Positions 10,018 through 19,428 of a stretch of 64,000 nt of DNA are shown here, one piece after another. The notes beneath the pieces are model-generated. The model was not told the origin of the DNA and did not search any database. It saw nothing but the letters and a program-made list of their open reading frames with translations. Both the position numbers and the translations under genes were made by a program. This stretch comes from CALODL01 sp942492115 (GTDB lineage: Bacteria > Planctomycetota > Phycisphaerae > UBA1845 > CAIVHJ01). Within the stretch, counting starts at the first letter, position 1. Every line of letters starts with the position of its first letter. The stretch spans positions 248,001-312,000 of the forward strand of contig CALODL010000002.1 in the NCBI GenBank assembly GCA_942492115.1, written 5' to 3'.

Positions 10018-10025
10018 ACACGGTC

Positions 10026-12344
10026 GTGAGCAGGCGCCGGATCAAAACGACCTCATCATCACCAGGCCCACAAGGTCGCTGCGTGTCATTGCCGGTCATG
10101 GCGGGGGCAGGCCCAATCAAGACTTCGCGGTCCAGCCGCTGGCGGGCGGCCGTCCTGATCGGCATTCATGTGCTGTTCATCGGACACCTCGTGCACTGGC
10201 GCCTGTCGGAATCAACGGTTGCACCCCTCGAACCATCCGAAGCCATGGCCTTCTCCAAGGAAGGTTTGATCAACGCCGGGTTCGTGCTCTTCGCTATCGC
10301 CATCCTTTCGACGCTCATCTTCGGTCGGTTCTTTTGCGGATGGGGTTGTCACGTCGTTGCCCTCCAGGACCTTTCACGGTGGCTCCTCCACAGGGTTGGC
10401 ATTCGTCCCAAACCCCTCCGTTCCCGTGTGTTGATGCTCGTACCGCTGGTCGCCTTCGTATACATGTTTCTGTGTCCGCTCATTTACAGAGTGCTCAAGG
10501 ATCACCATGTCACGGGGGGGACGGCCCTGACGACGACGCAGTTCTGGGCTACGTTTCCACAGTGGTTCATCGCCTTGTTGACATTTTTCGCCTGTGGCTT
10601 CGTGATCGTCTACATGCTCGGCGCAAAGGGATTTTGTACGTATGCCTGTCCTTACGGCGGGATCTTCGGTGTTGTCGAGCAACTGGCCCCATGGCGCATC
10701 CGGGTGACGGATGCCTGCGAGGGGTGCGGTCACTGCACTGCGGTGTGCACGTCCAACGTCCGCGTGCACCAGGAGGTCCGCGAGCATGGCATGGTCGTCG
10801 ATCCTGGTTGCATGAAGTGCCTGGATTGTGTCAGTGTGTGCCCAAACGAGGCTCTCTACGTCGGTTTCGGACGCCCTACAGTCGGAGTGTCCGCGGCGGC
10901 TTCCGCACGGTCGTCGTGGGGCCAACGCATCGTGTCGGGGGCTGTGACTGCCGCTTTCCTGCTTGCCGCGCTGGCGGTCTTCAACTGGAACGATTTGTCC
11001 GTTGCGTGGTTGCGCGACAACATCGGGTTCGTCTGCGGACTTGCGGGAGGGTCGTGGTTACTGATCATGTTGCTGCCGTCCAAGTCCGGGCGCAGCCGGG
11101 CCGACTACACCGTCACCGAAGAAATCCTGATCGGGACGCTGTTTCTGGCCGGCGTAGTTGCATTTCGCGGGACCTATGTCGTCGTGCCCGGAGGACTCGA
11201 CATGGGGCTTGCGGGTGAGATCCCATTTCTGTGTGCCCTGGGCCTGGCTGCGATCGCCGCGTACCTTGGCATCAATGGCCTGCGGCTGTTGTACAAGCGC
11301 AATCTCACGTTGCATCGTCTGACCGTCAAGCGGGCTGGTCGCGTGACGCTCGGAGGCTGGATCTTTGCCGTATTCATGGTCGCTGGTACCGTGATGTCGG
11401 TGCACGCCGCATCCGTTCAGGTTCATGTCCACGCTATGCGCCGGGCTTCGGGAGCGCTGCAGCACATGCAGGCGATGTGGTTCAATCCGAATCGGGAGTT
11501 GTTGAGTGCGGATCATAAGGAAGCCATCGCTGGCGGCCTGACCCATGCCCGTGCGCTGCCGCGCTGGGCTCGAGTCGGCCATCCTGAACGCGAGCGCATG
11601 GCAGCGTGGTATGAGCTGATGAGCGGGAACGGGTCGGCTTTTGAAACGCGTGTTCATGGGCTGCTTGAACTGCGTCCGGGTGCCGCTCTGTTGCGTCGTG
11701 AGCTGGCCGAGTACCTCGTCGCCGAGGGGCGCTATGATGAAGCCGTTGCGCAATTCGAGTGCCTCATGGACGGCCAGCCAACGGTTGAATCCTATCTGCG
11801 ATTCATCGAGCTGCTTGCCGGGCTGGGTCGTTTTGAGCACGCTGTGCACGTCGGTGAAACAGGAATTGTCCAGCATCCCGGTAATGCTTCGTTGGAGTAT
11901 AGCGCAGCCCTCGCAGCCCAGATGGCCGGAGATGTGGAGCGCGCGTTGAGCGGCTACCAGGAAGCCATACGGTTGCAGCCCGATTCTATCGAGGCTCGGG
12001 AAAACTACGCTGGAGCCCTGTGTGAAGCCCGCCGTTTCGATGCGTGCATCGCTGAGTTTGCGGCACTACTCGAAGCGCACGGTGACGATGCCGCGTCGCA
12101 TTTCAAGAAGGCGATCGCGCATCTCAACGTTCAACAGTACGCAGAGGCCGAAACGCACTTTGCCCGGGCTTCGGCCCTGGCGCCGGAAGACCCACGACCG
12201 TACATGGCCCTGGCTGATCTGGCCCGTTTGCGCGGTGATGAACTGCAGGCCGCCGAGTACATGCTGCAGGCGAAACGGATCCTCGAGCTCGAACAGGCGG
12301 AACAGCCGAGTCAGGCGTTCGACAGGACATCGGGCGGCAACTGA
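10026..12344 (+). CDS. Membrane polyferredoxin (CcoG/NapH-like) fused to periplasmic TPR domain
   Basis: A 772-residue protein starting at GTG 10026; ATG 10098 is an alternative. Residues ~40-200 contain four or five membrane helices with the conserved 'FGRFFCGWGCH' and 'FCTYACPYGGIFGVVE' segments of the NapH/CcoG/NosR ferredoxin family. Two 4Fe-4S motifs follow: C-x2-C-x2-C-x3-C at ~230-240 and again at ~262-273. More hydrophobic segments follow to ~465, then a TPR-rich region to the end ('RYDEAVAQFECLMDGQPT', 'GDVERALSGYQEAIRLQPDS'). The protein probably carries electrons at the membrane, with the TPR part as a protein-docking arm. The electron donor and acceptor are unknown, and the adjacent genes give no clue. 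Confidence 0.83.
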   Translation: MSRRRIKTTSSSPGPQGRCVSLPVMAGAGPIKTSRSSRWRAAVLIGIHVLFIGHLVHWRLSESTVAPLEPSEAMAFSKEGLINAGFVLFAIAILSTLIFGRFFCGWGCHVVALQDLSRWLLHRVGIRPKPLRSRVLMLVPLVAFVYMFLCPLIYRVLKDHHVTGGTALTTTQFWATFPQWFIALLTFFACGFVIVYMLGAKGFCTYACPYGGIFGVVEQLAPWRIRVTDACEGCGHCTAVCTSNVRVHQEVREHGMVVDPGCMKCLDCVSVCPNEALYVGFGRPTVGVSAAASARSSWGQRIVSGAVTAAFLLAALAVFNWNDLSVAWLRDNIGFVCGLAGGSWLLIMLLPSKSGRSRADYTVTEEILIGTLFLAGVVAFRGTYVVVPGGLDMGLAGEIPFLCALGLAAIAAYLGINGLRLLYKRNLTLHRLTVKRAGRVTLGGWIFAVFMVAGTVMSVHAASVQVHVHAMRRASGALQHMQAMWFNPNRELLSADHKEAIAGGLTHARALPRWARVGHPERERMAAWYELMSGNGSAFETRVHGLLELRPGAALLRRELAEYLVAEGRYDEAVAQFECLMDGQPTVESYLRFIELLAGLGRFEHAVHVGETGIVQHPGNASLEYSAALAAQMAGDVERALSGYQEAIRLQPDSIEARENYAGALCEARRFDACIAEFAALLEAHGDDAASHFKKAIAHLNVQQYAEAETHFARASALAPEDPRPYMALADLARLRGDELQAAEYMLQAKRILELEQAEQPSQAFDRTSGGN

Positions 12345-12406
12345 GCGCAGGTGCAACCAGTGCTCGTTGCATCGTGCGCGCTTGCTCCACCATTGATCGA
12401 ACAGGT

Positions 12407-13192
12407 TTAGAAACCGATGGTGTCGATGCTTCCCGAGCGTATCCAGGCTGTACGGCTGGCATCCGCGAGTTGAATGCGCGTCCAGTCCCCACGTCGTTCA
12501 ACGATCCGCGCTTCCGTACCCGCCGGGAGTGGATTGGAGAATACCGGCCGAGCGCCCGGGGCATCGGCCGACAGGGCCGGTTCACCTCCCCGCGTCACAA
12601 TGACGCCCTCCCGGTTGCCGCGGTCAGGTTCGAAAACAACGGATCCCAGGAGGCCCAACCATACGATCCCACACAGTATGGCGCCGTTACGCAGCAGCGT
12701 TTTTCTCCAGCGATATGCGGCGGCGTACATCCCCACACCGAAAGCGAAAAAGAGCGCCGCGAGTGTATTGCGTTCGCCGAGTGCCAACGAGCGATGCCAG
12801 AAGAAGAATGTATCCATAGCAGAACTGGGCTGTGGGCGCGGCACCCATGCGGGCAGAAGGCTGCGTGTGTGTTGTAGATTCTGAGTCGCGCGCGGATGGT
12901 CTGGGTCGATGCGCAGCGCGCGACGGTAGGCCAACACGGCTTGTCCGAGTTCCTCGGACTGTAAGGCGGCGTTGCCCGCATCGGCGTAGAGATCCGCGCT
13001 GTGCACACCCTCGCTGATGATGCGATCAAAGAGCAACTTGGACCGCTGAAACTGGGCAAGCCGGGTGTCGCGGTCCGCCTCGTTCATGGCAACCTGATAG
13101 GTTCGGCGAGCGCGGAACAGTGTTCGCCCCAACCTGGAATTATTGTTCAATGGTGCCCCAAGGAGCGCAAGCGTCAAGAACAGAACAGTCAC
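12407..13192 (-). CDS. batE: BatE-like protein: TPR, two membrane helices and SH3-like domain
   Basis: A 261-residue protein, the last gene of the Bat operon. It starts with GTG at 13192, overlapping the corrected batD stop by four bases (GTGA). A signal sequence is followed by TPR helices at ~30-115 ('ADLYADAGNAALQSEELGQ', 'AVLAYRRALRIDPDHPRA'). Two membrane helices lie at ~140-160 and ~170-188. The C-terminal bacterial SH3-like domain has 'GTEARIVERRGDWTRIQLAD'. In Bacteroides BatE is the TPR member of the aerotolerance operon, and this domain order matches. The symbol is given by synteny and architecture. Confidence 0.8.
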   Translation of the reverse strand: MTVLFLTLALLGAPLNNNSRLGRTLFRARRTYQVAMNEADRDTRLAQFQRSKLLFDRIISEGVHSADLYADAGNAALQSEELGQAVLAYRRALRIDPDHPRATQNLQHTRSLLPAWVPRPQPSSAMDTFFFWHRSLALGERNTLAALFFAFGVGMYAAAYRWRKTLLRNGAILCGIVWLGLLGSVVFEPDRGNREGVIVTRGGEPALSADAPGARPVFSNPLPAGTEARIVERRGDWTRIQLADASRTAWIRSGSIDTIGF

Positions 13193-14981
13193 GAGGCCAC
13201 CTCCCGAATGCGGCGGGCAGCGTCACGAGCGCGATCGACCAGCCCATTGTCGGTGCCCACTGTTGCGTCGTCCGGCGCATAGACCACGACTTCGCATTCC
13301 GCCAGCAAGTCGTCGATTGCCGCCGACCGTGCCGCTGGAACCTCCGCCAGCATGGAGCGCAGTGCCGCCGCAACTTCCGCGGCTGCTTGGCGGGGGGGTG
13401 CGTGCCCGCTTCGGCCAGGCGTCCTGCGGCGGCAGCGAGCGTCTTGCGGCGTCGCAGAATCGCCGGATCGATATCCGCACGATGTCGCAGAAAGATGGCC
13501 ATGGCCAGGGTCAGCAGCGGAACGCCGTAGAGTCCGACCAGCACGATGCGGTTGCCCCAGGGTTGATGGTGCGCGGCCAGTAGTTCGGTTCCCGTGGCCA
13601 GGCTGAGGTCCGCGCCGGTCAATGTAAAGGTCGGGCGCTCGGTCGGCGTTGCGGGCGCGGAGGGGCCGGCGGTCGGCTCGGCAGCCGTACGGTCGTTGAC
13701 GCCAACGGCGTCGCGCGCCGTGACCACCTCGCCTTCGCGGACAGCCAGCGCGATGGGGCGCGATCGAGTGGTCTGGTAGGTGCCGCTATCTGCGTCGAAC
13801 CAGCTGTAGGCGATGCCTGGAATCTCGTCGACGTCGGCGTTGCGTACACGGACCTTGGTCGTAAACACCTTGCTGCCGTCCTCCTGCACGATACCGGCTG
13901 TCGTTCCGGTGGGCAGACTGAACAGTTCAGGTGACAGTCCGTTGTCGGCCTCGAGATCCGGCAGGCCGGCGGCCTCGAGATTGCCCTCGCCGTGAAGGGT
14001 GATGGTCAGTGTGATGGGGTCGCCGACCTGAACGACCGTACGGTCTGCGGTCACATCTATGGAGAATCCCTTGCCAACGGCGCCAGCGAAGCTTTGCGGT
14101 TGACCCGCCCGAGGCATCTCACGAACAACGAGCGTACGGGGTAGATCACGGGCGCGTACCTTCTCGTACTGCGGGCGACGGCGTGGAAAGAGGCTCGAGC
14201 GATCGCGCGTCCACCCGACGATGCGTCCCGCAGTGATACTGGCGGTCCCGAGATCGAATTCACCGGTTTGCAAAGGGACCATTACACGCTCCGCCGAGAG
14301 CACGATGTATTGCTGGCCGTCAAAATCCCGGCGGCCGATGTCGACCTTGAGTTGGATATCGCCGGCATCACTTGGAAAGGTCAGTGCATTGTCTCCACGT
14401 TCAGCGATCTCGTCGATGAAATTGAAGGCCGAACCCTGAAAGAACAATGGAATCGAGAAATCGTAACTTGGTTCGCTGAGCATGCTCTCACGCTCGGACT
14501 CGAGCACCCACCATTCCACTCGAATCGGGACGCGCTGGCCGACGTAGACGGGTTTGTCCGGCAAGACCACGCGCAAACGCATGCCGTCGAACAGCTCGAC
14601 GTCTTTGACGACGATGCTCGTCGTGCGACTCGTGACGTCCGTGCCGTTCTGGCTGACGGTGAACGGTCCAATGCGGTAACGACCCGGTTCATCGGCAATG
14701 AACGTATAGCGGAATGATTGTGTCGTGGTTACGGTCTTACGACCATTGATGATAGTGATGTTCTGACCGGTTCCGTAGATACCCTCGTAGGTCAGCGTCC
14801 CGCGCTGTGGTTGGGGCGCTGTGCACGTCGGAGCGGGATTCGCATCAAAACCAGATACCGCGATCTCAATGACGATGGGGACACCCGTGTAGTAGGGCGC
14901 GCGCGACATCCGCAGGTCGGCCTGCTGGCCGAATGCCGTCGTGACACAGAAGAGTAATGCCCATGGAGCTGCGGCGCGCAT
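13189..14981 (-). CDS. batD: BatD-like protein, frameshifted at a C7 run
   Basis: Starts two bases after the batB/C stop. A signal peptide is followed by several beta-sandwich repeats typical of BatD/'protein BatD' (DUF11-like oxygen-tolerance protein), e.g. 'APYYTGVPIVIEIAVSG' and 'VQVGDPITLTITLHGEGNLE', and a membrane helix near residue 490. After 'GTHPPAK' the frame turns into Arg/Cys-rich nonsense. Restoring one C to the run of seven (G7 at 13392-13398 on the plus strand) gives '..RQAAEVAAALRSMLAEV..' and ends at TGA 13191-13189, which then overlaps the batE start. Codon bias and the overlap both support the corrected frame; the uncorrected frame would run to 13140 inside batE. A sequencing deletion is the likeliest cause. 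Confidence 0.85.
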
Positions 14982-14983
14982 GA

Positions 14984-17900
14984 TTACCAGTCCTTCTCCA
15001 CGGGATCATATCGCCGACTCTGTTTCTGATCACGTTCCGCACGGCGCTCGGCTTCACGATCGCGCAGTCCCTGGAGCAACTGTGCGAGGTTTTGCTGGGC
15101 CTGCTGGTCCTGTTGCTCCTCGGGCTCCTCACCCTGTTGTTGCTGTTGTTGTTGCTGGTTCTGCTGGTTCTGCTGGTCCTGCTGTTGCTGCTGCTGCGGG
15201 GGCTGTAACAACTGGATGGCCTCAACCAGCTGTTCAAGGGCCGTACGTTGGTGTGTTCCAATAGCATCGAATTCCGGCGTCACTGCAGTCAGGTCCACGC
15301 TGGCTTCGTCCATCTCGCCGGCAGCCGAGTAGACCAGCTCAGCTGCGCGGGCAAATTGTTCCTGCATTTGACGCAGCTGTTCCGGGTCCGGGGCTGCGCC
15401 GCCGCCTTGTTGAGCCTGGGGGTCAGCTGTCGATTGCTCTGCAAGCGCCGCGGCGATCTGATTCGAAATGGCTGACAGTCGTTCCTGGCGCTCCGCGAGT
15501 GGTGCGACGACGGTCTCTTGCGCTGCGGTCAGCGCGGCCGTTTCCGTGGTATCATCGTACAGTTCACCTTGACGCCGTGCCGTTTCCTTGAGGTGTTCGA
15601 TGAGTGTGAAGAACAACTGGCGCAGTTGCTCGATCAGCTCGATCGAGCGGTCGACTCCCGCATTCGCGCCCTCCATGAGGGCGGGGATGTCCTCTTCGTC
15701 GAGCGTTGTGGTCTGTTCGAGCAGGGTGCGCGTTGCCTCCATGTGCTGCAGGGCCTGATCGGTCAATGTAACAGCCATCTCGAGGCGCTGGCGCTCGGCT
15801 TGATCGGCCGACGGTTCGGCGGGAGCGGATGCAGGATCGGGTTCTGCGGCTGCCGGCAATTCGGCAAGGCTGTCCGACAGCATGGTCTTGAGTCGCTCGG
15901 CCCGTTGGATGTCCTTGTCTTGAAGCGGCAGTCCGCTGGCGATACGGTCAGCCAGTGGCACCTCGATCTCAGCTTCACCGGGCGCAGCCAACACCTGTTG
16001 AAGTTGGACCTGTGCGGCGTAGAGCACTTCGATGAGGCCTTTGATGTCGAGGAAGTATTCGCGTGCGGCGATGAGTGCTTCAAGACCTTCCACCTGGCTG
16101 GTGACCGCGTCACCAAGCTGTTCGGAACCGAGATAGGTGGCCGCCGCGCGCTCTGCGGATGCGGCAAGCTGCAGCGCAGGCAGTGCTTCGGTGATTTGAT
16201 CCAGGAACTTCTGAGTGTCGGGATCGATCTCGGGAGTGGCCGCCGCGGGGTCCTCGGCGTGCTTGACGCCGCCTTCGAGCCGCGCAGTAAGTTCTTCGGT
16301 CCGATCGGCGAGGTCCTCCTGGGCGTCGAGCACATACTTGTTATCGAGCCACGTGGGCAGTGCTGGTCGCGCCTCAACGGAGGTGTCGGCCAGGGAGGCC
16401 CGCTGAGAAGCCTCGAGTCGGGCAGTTTCCTGCAGCGTACCGTTGGCATCGTTCATGATGGCGGTCAGAATGCTGATGGGGTCACGCAGCTGATCGCGGG
16501 CCCGCTTCAATTCCCGCAAAGCAGTGGCCGCACGACGACTGGCGCGCGCGCTGCGTTTTTGACGCAATTGACGCCGGGTTTGCCCGAGGCGCTCGCTGCT
16601 CCGATGGAGGTAGTGCAGCAAAGCGGTCAACTGCGCGGAGCGGACCTGCTCTTCGGGGGTTCTTTCTTCTTCGCTCTTGGCCGTGATGCTGTCCTGCTCG
16701 GCGCCGGCATCCTGGACGACGCCGGCAGTGTCCGACAGGATGTGCCGTTCGGCGCTGGCCAGGCCACGGTATTCGTCGCGCAGTAGCTCGCTGTCGCCAT
16801 CCAATGAAGCGGCGCGTTCGTTCAATGCACGGATGTGCACCAGGAATGTTCGCTGTCTGTCAATGAGCGCGTCAATGCGCTTCGCCAATTCTTCATCACT
16901 TTGATCGCGCAACGAATCGGCAAGGGCCAACGCTTTGCGCAACACGACTTCGAGGTTGTGTCGTGGAGCCTCTTCTTCCGGGCGCAGGCGTACAGCATCG
17001 CGGAACCAGTCTGCAGCCGTTTGCAGGGCGACGAGGGCTTCCTCGGGATTGTCGTCGAGCAGCGTATCGTGCTTCTTGACGTACACCCAAGCCAAACTGT
17101 AGGTCGCGCGGTAGCGACACGGTCCGTCGGCACCCGCTGCGCGACGTGCTGCGGTGAGAATGCGTTCTGCGTCGTCGAGCGCGCCATCTTCGAGATGCTT
17201 GCGGCCCAGGTTGTACGCCGTGCGCGGATCCTCGGGAATGTCGGCCGGCTCAGGTCTTGCGGTTGTCGCGGCCGGATCCTCTTCTCCCTCAGGCACTGTC
17301 GGAGACACCGCCGGTGGTGATGGAGGAGGCGACTGCACCGCTTCGGCCCGCGGGCATACGGCGGCCATGAGCACGACAAGCAACACGTGGTGCGGGGCGC
17401 GGGCGCGCCCACTGGTGATACCAACCGCCGCGACAAGGACGATCAATGCAATCAGGATGGCCCACTGGAAGCCGTCCTGGTGCACCAGCCGACCGCGCCC
17501 GTCGAGTTGGCCGCGGGTCAGTGGGGCGAGCAGGTCGCGGTAGATCGAGTCGAGATCGAGAACCCCCGTCCCAGCCGGGATGTAAGCCCCTTCGGTTTCG
17601 AGAGCGATGTCGCGCAGCGTGTCACCATCGAGACGCGAGATCACCGGGGTGCCATTGCCGTCAGTCAGTCGTTGGCGCGCACCGCTCTGAGGATCCGTGA
17701 CCATGACTTCGCTGCCTTCTTCAGAACCAAAGCCCACGGTGAAGATCTTGACGCCGCGTTCGGCGGCCTTCTTCGCCGCCTCGACGGGAAAGGAGTCGTG
17801 GTCCTCTCCGTCAGTGATCAGCAGTATGGCGCGCGAAACGTCTCCTGCGCCGCCGAAGCCATTCACCGCTTGCTGGATGGGCGCTGCCAGATTGGTTCCG

Positions 17901-18409
17901 CCACGGCTGACGCTACGTGGCCCGGCTTCTTCGAGCACCATGCGCAGAAAACCGAAATCGGGCGTCAACGGGCACAGCACGGTCGCCTTGCCGGCGAAAG
18001 CGACCAGGCCGACGTGGTCGCCGCGCAAGTAGCTCAGCAGGTCGAGGATCTCGGCTTTCGCCCGGTCGAGGCGCGTGGGCGTGGCATCCTCGGCCAGCAT
18101 CGACTTGGAGACATCGAGGCAGATCATCAGTTCCGTGCCTGCGCGCGGCGTGGCTTCGTAGGTGGCGCCCCAGCGCGGCTGGGTCAGGGCTGCGAGTAAC
18201 AGCATGCAGGTCACGCCCAGAAGCACGATGCGGCCGAGTCGACGGCTGCGCGAAGAGCGTGTGACCAGGCGCGCTTGCATGGTGCGCGAGCAGAACCGCT
18301 CGAGGATGTTCGAACCCCGCCGTTCACACGCGAGCAGGATGGCGACAAAGACCACGACTGCCCACACACCATGCAGCCACGCCGGCGTGGCCAGGTGAAA
18401 CCCGCTCAT
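14984..18409 (-). CDS. batB: BatB-BatC fusion: VWA domain, TPRs, long helical region and Gln-rich tail
   Basis: A 1141-residue membrane protein. The N-terminus is BatB-like: hydrophobic helices at ~10-27 and ~60-76, then a von Willebrand A domain (~93-290) with an intact MIDAS D99-x-S-x-S and 'ILLITDGEDHD', then a membrane helix at ~317-335. The second half is BatC-like: TPRs at ~390-470 followed by ~600 residues of charged, coiled-coil-prone helix and a Gln-rich stretch near 1080-1115. BatB and BatC are normally separate proteins of 320-350 and ~250-300 residues, so this is a fusion with a large helical insertion. Its ATG overlaps the batA stop (ATGA). The VWA domain probably binds protein partners in the periplasm through a metal ion. 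Confidence 0.87.
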   Translation of the reverse strand: MSGFHLATPAWLHGVWAVVVFVAILLACERRGSNILERFCSRTMQARLVTRSSRSRRLGRIVLLGVTCMLLLAALTQPRWGATYEATPRAGTELMICLDVSKSMLAEDATPTRLDRAKAEILDLLSYLRGDHVGLVAFAGKATVLCPLTPDFGFLRMVLEEAGPRSVSRGGTNLAAPIQQAVNGFGGAGDVSRAILLITDGEDHDSFPVEAAKKAAERGVKIFTVGFGSEEGSEVMVTDPQSGARQRLTDGNGTPVISRLDGDTLRDIALETEGAYIPAGTGVLDLDSIYRDLLAPLTRGQLDGRGRLVHQDGFQWAILIALIVLVAAVGITSGRARAPHHVLLVVLMAAVCPRAEAVQSPPPSPPAVSPTVPEGEEDPAATTARPEPADIPEDPRTAYNLGRKHLEDGALDDAERILTAARRAAGADGPCRYRATYSLAWVYVKKHDTLLDDNPEEALVALQTAADWFRDAVRLRPEEEAPRHNLEVVLRKALALADSLRDQSDEELAKRIDALIDRQRTFLVHIRALNERAASLDGDSELLRDEYRGLASAERHILSDTAGVVQDAGAEQDSITAKSEEERTPEEQVRSAQLTALLHYLHRSSERLGQTRRQLRQKRSARASRRAATALRELKRARDQLRDPISILTAIMNDANGTLQETARLEASQRASLADTSVEARPALPTWLDNKYVLDAQEDLADRTEELTARLEGGVKHAEDPAAATPEIDPDTQKFLDQITEALPALQLAASAERAAATYLGSEQLGDAVTSQVEGLEALIAAREYFLDIKGLIEVLYAAQVQLQQVLAAPGEAEIEVPLADRIASGLPLQDKDIQRAERLKTMLSDSLAELPAAAEPDPASAPAEPSADQAERQRLEMAVTLTDQALQHMEATRTLLEQTTTLDEEDIPALMEGANAGVDRSIELIEQLRQLFFTLIEHLKETARRQGELYDDTTETAALTAAQETVVAPLAERQERLSAISNQIAAALAEQSTADPQAQQGGGAAPDPEQLRQMQEQFARAAELVYSAAGEMDEASVDLTAVTPEFDAIGTHQRTALEQLVEAIQLLQPPQQQQQQDQQNQQNQQQQQQQQGEEPEEQQDQQAQQNLAQLLQGLRDREAERRAERDQKQSRRYDPVEKDW
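15090..15205 (-). repeat. CAG/CAA-rich tract encoding the Gln-rich tail of BatB/C
   Basis: A low-complexity run of CAG and CAA codons with interspersed Asn, Asp and Glu codons encodes runs of up to eight Gln near the C-terminus of the BatB/C fusion. It is likely to vary in length by slippage. Poly-Gln stretches like this also occur at the end of other BatC proteins. Confidence 0.85.
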
Positions 18410-19428
18410 GGCAGCCTCCGGAGATAGGTCGCCGATGTCAGTCCGGCGAAGGTAATGCAGGTGAGCGCGGCCAGGACGAACGGCATGAAGTATTCTGTGT
18501 AATTGAGGTAGCGCACTTCGACAATCTCCGTTCGTTCGAGTTCGTCGATCTCGGCGACGATGTCGCGGAGGGCGTCACCGTCGGTCGCCCGGTAGTACCT
18601 GCCGCCGGTGCGGCTTGCGATCTGTTTGAGCGTGTCTTCGTCGATCTCGACGCGCGTTCGCTGCATACGTTTGCGACCGAACATGTCTTCGCCCTCGACG
18701 AGTGCAAAGCCAGTGGTGCCCGCGCCGATCGTATAGACCTTGATGTTGTGAGCCACGGCGAGCTCAGCGGCTTGCGCCGGCGGGATTTCGCCCGCATTGC
18801 TCACTCCATCCGTCAACAGGATCGCCACCCGTGAGTGGGCCTCGTGTTCGCGCAATCGTTCGACGGCCAATGCCAACCCTTCGCCCATGGCGGTGTAGTT
18901 GCCCTCGTCACCCTCGCCAATCTCGAGCTGGTCCATGATGGCCAACAGGTTGAGGTGATCGAGGGTCAGCGGGCACAGCCCGTCGGCATATTTTGCAAAG
19001 CTGACCAACCCGATGAGGTCGTCCGGTCTGCCTGTGTAGTCCCCCTTGCCGGCGACGAAATCGCGGAAGACCTGTTTGACCGCATCGAGCCGGGTGCTGG
19101 GCTCGTCCTCGAGCTGGAGATCGAGGGCGCGCATCGAACCCGACCTGTCGACCACCATGCAGACTGCTATGCCCTCGCGTTTCACCCGGGTCGTCGAATC
19201 GCCGAGCCGTGGGCGGGCCATGGCGATGGACATTGCTACCGTGGCCAGAGCCAGCAGCAGCGGGGGGACGCGGGTCATGCGGGCTTTCAATGAACGTGGG
19301 GCGCGCTCGACGATACCGAGAGTCGAGTAGGTCACCAGCGCGGGTGTCCGGACGGCGAGCCAGTAGACGACGGGCGCGGCCAAAGCAGCCAACAGGAACC
19401 ATGGGTCGCGCATGCTCCATTCAGACAT
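18406..19428 (-). CDS. batA: BatA: membrane-anchored VWA-domain protein
   Basis: A 340-residue protein. ATG 19428 was chosen over the upstream in-frame 19470 because it starts 'MSEWSMRDPWFLLAAL', a typical BatA N-terminus, and overlaps the stop of the preceding gene by only eight bases. Membrane helices lie at ~10-26, ~54-72 and ~310-332. The VWA domain between them has an intact MIDAS D94-x-S96-x-S98 and 'VAILLTDGVSNAG'. The stop overlaps the batB/C start as ATGA. BatA and BatB are paralogous VWA proteins that act together in the envelope; Bat operons are linked to aerotolerance and stress resistance, with the molecular role still unsettled. Confidence 0.9.
   Translation of the reverse strand: MSEWSMRDPWFLLAALAAPVVYWLAVRTPALVTYSTLGIVERAPRSLKARMTRVPPLLLALATVAMSIAMARPRLGDSTTRVKREGIAVCMVVDRSGSMRALDLQLEDEPSTRLDAVKQVFRDFVAGKGDYTGRPDDLIGLVSFAKYADGLCPLTLDHLNLLAIMDQLEIGEGDEGNYTAMGEGLALAVERLREHEAHSRVAILLTDGVSNAGEIPPAQAAELAVAHNIKVYTIGAGTTGFALVEGEDMFGRKRMQRTRVEIDEDTLKQIASRTGGRYYRATDGDALRDIVAEIDELERTEIVEVRYLNYTEYFMPFVLAALTCITFAGLTSATYLRRLP

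Noticed and set aside
15518..16786. 422-codon plus-strand frame opposite the BatB/C helical region
   Set aside because: Shadow of the charged helical coding sequence (Phe/Leu/Gly-rich by complementarity), with no independent signals.
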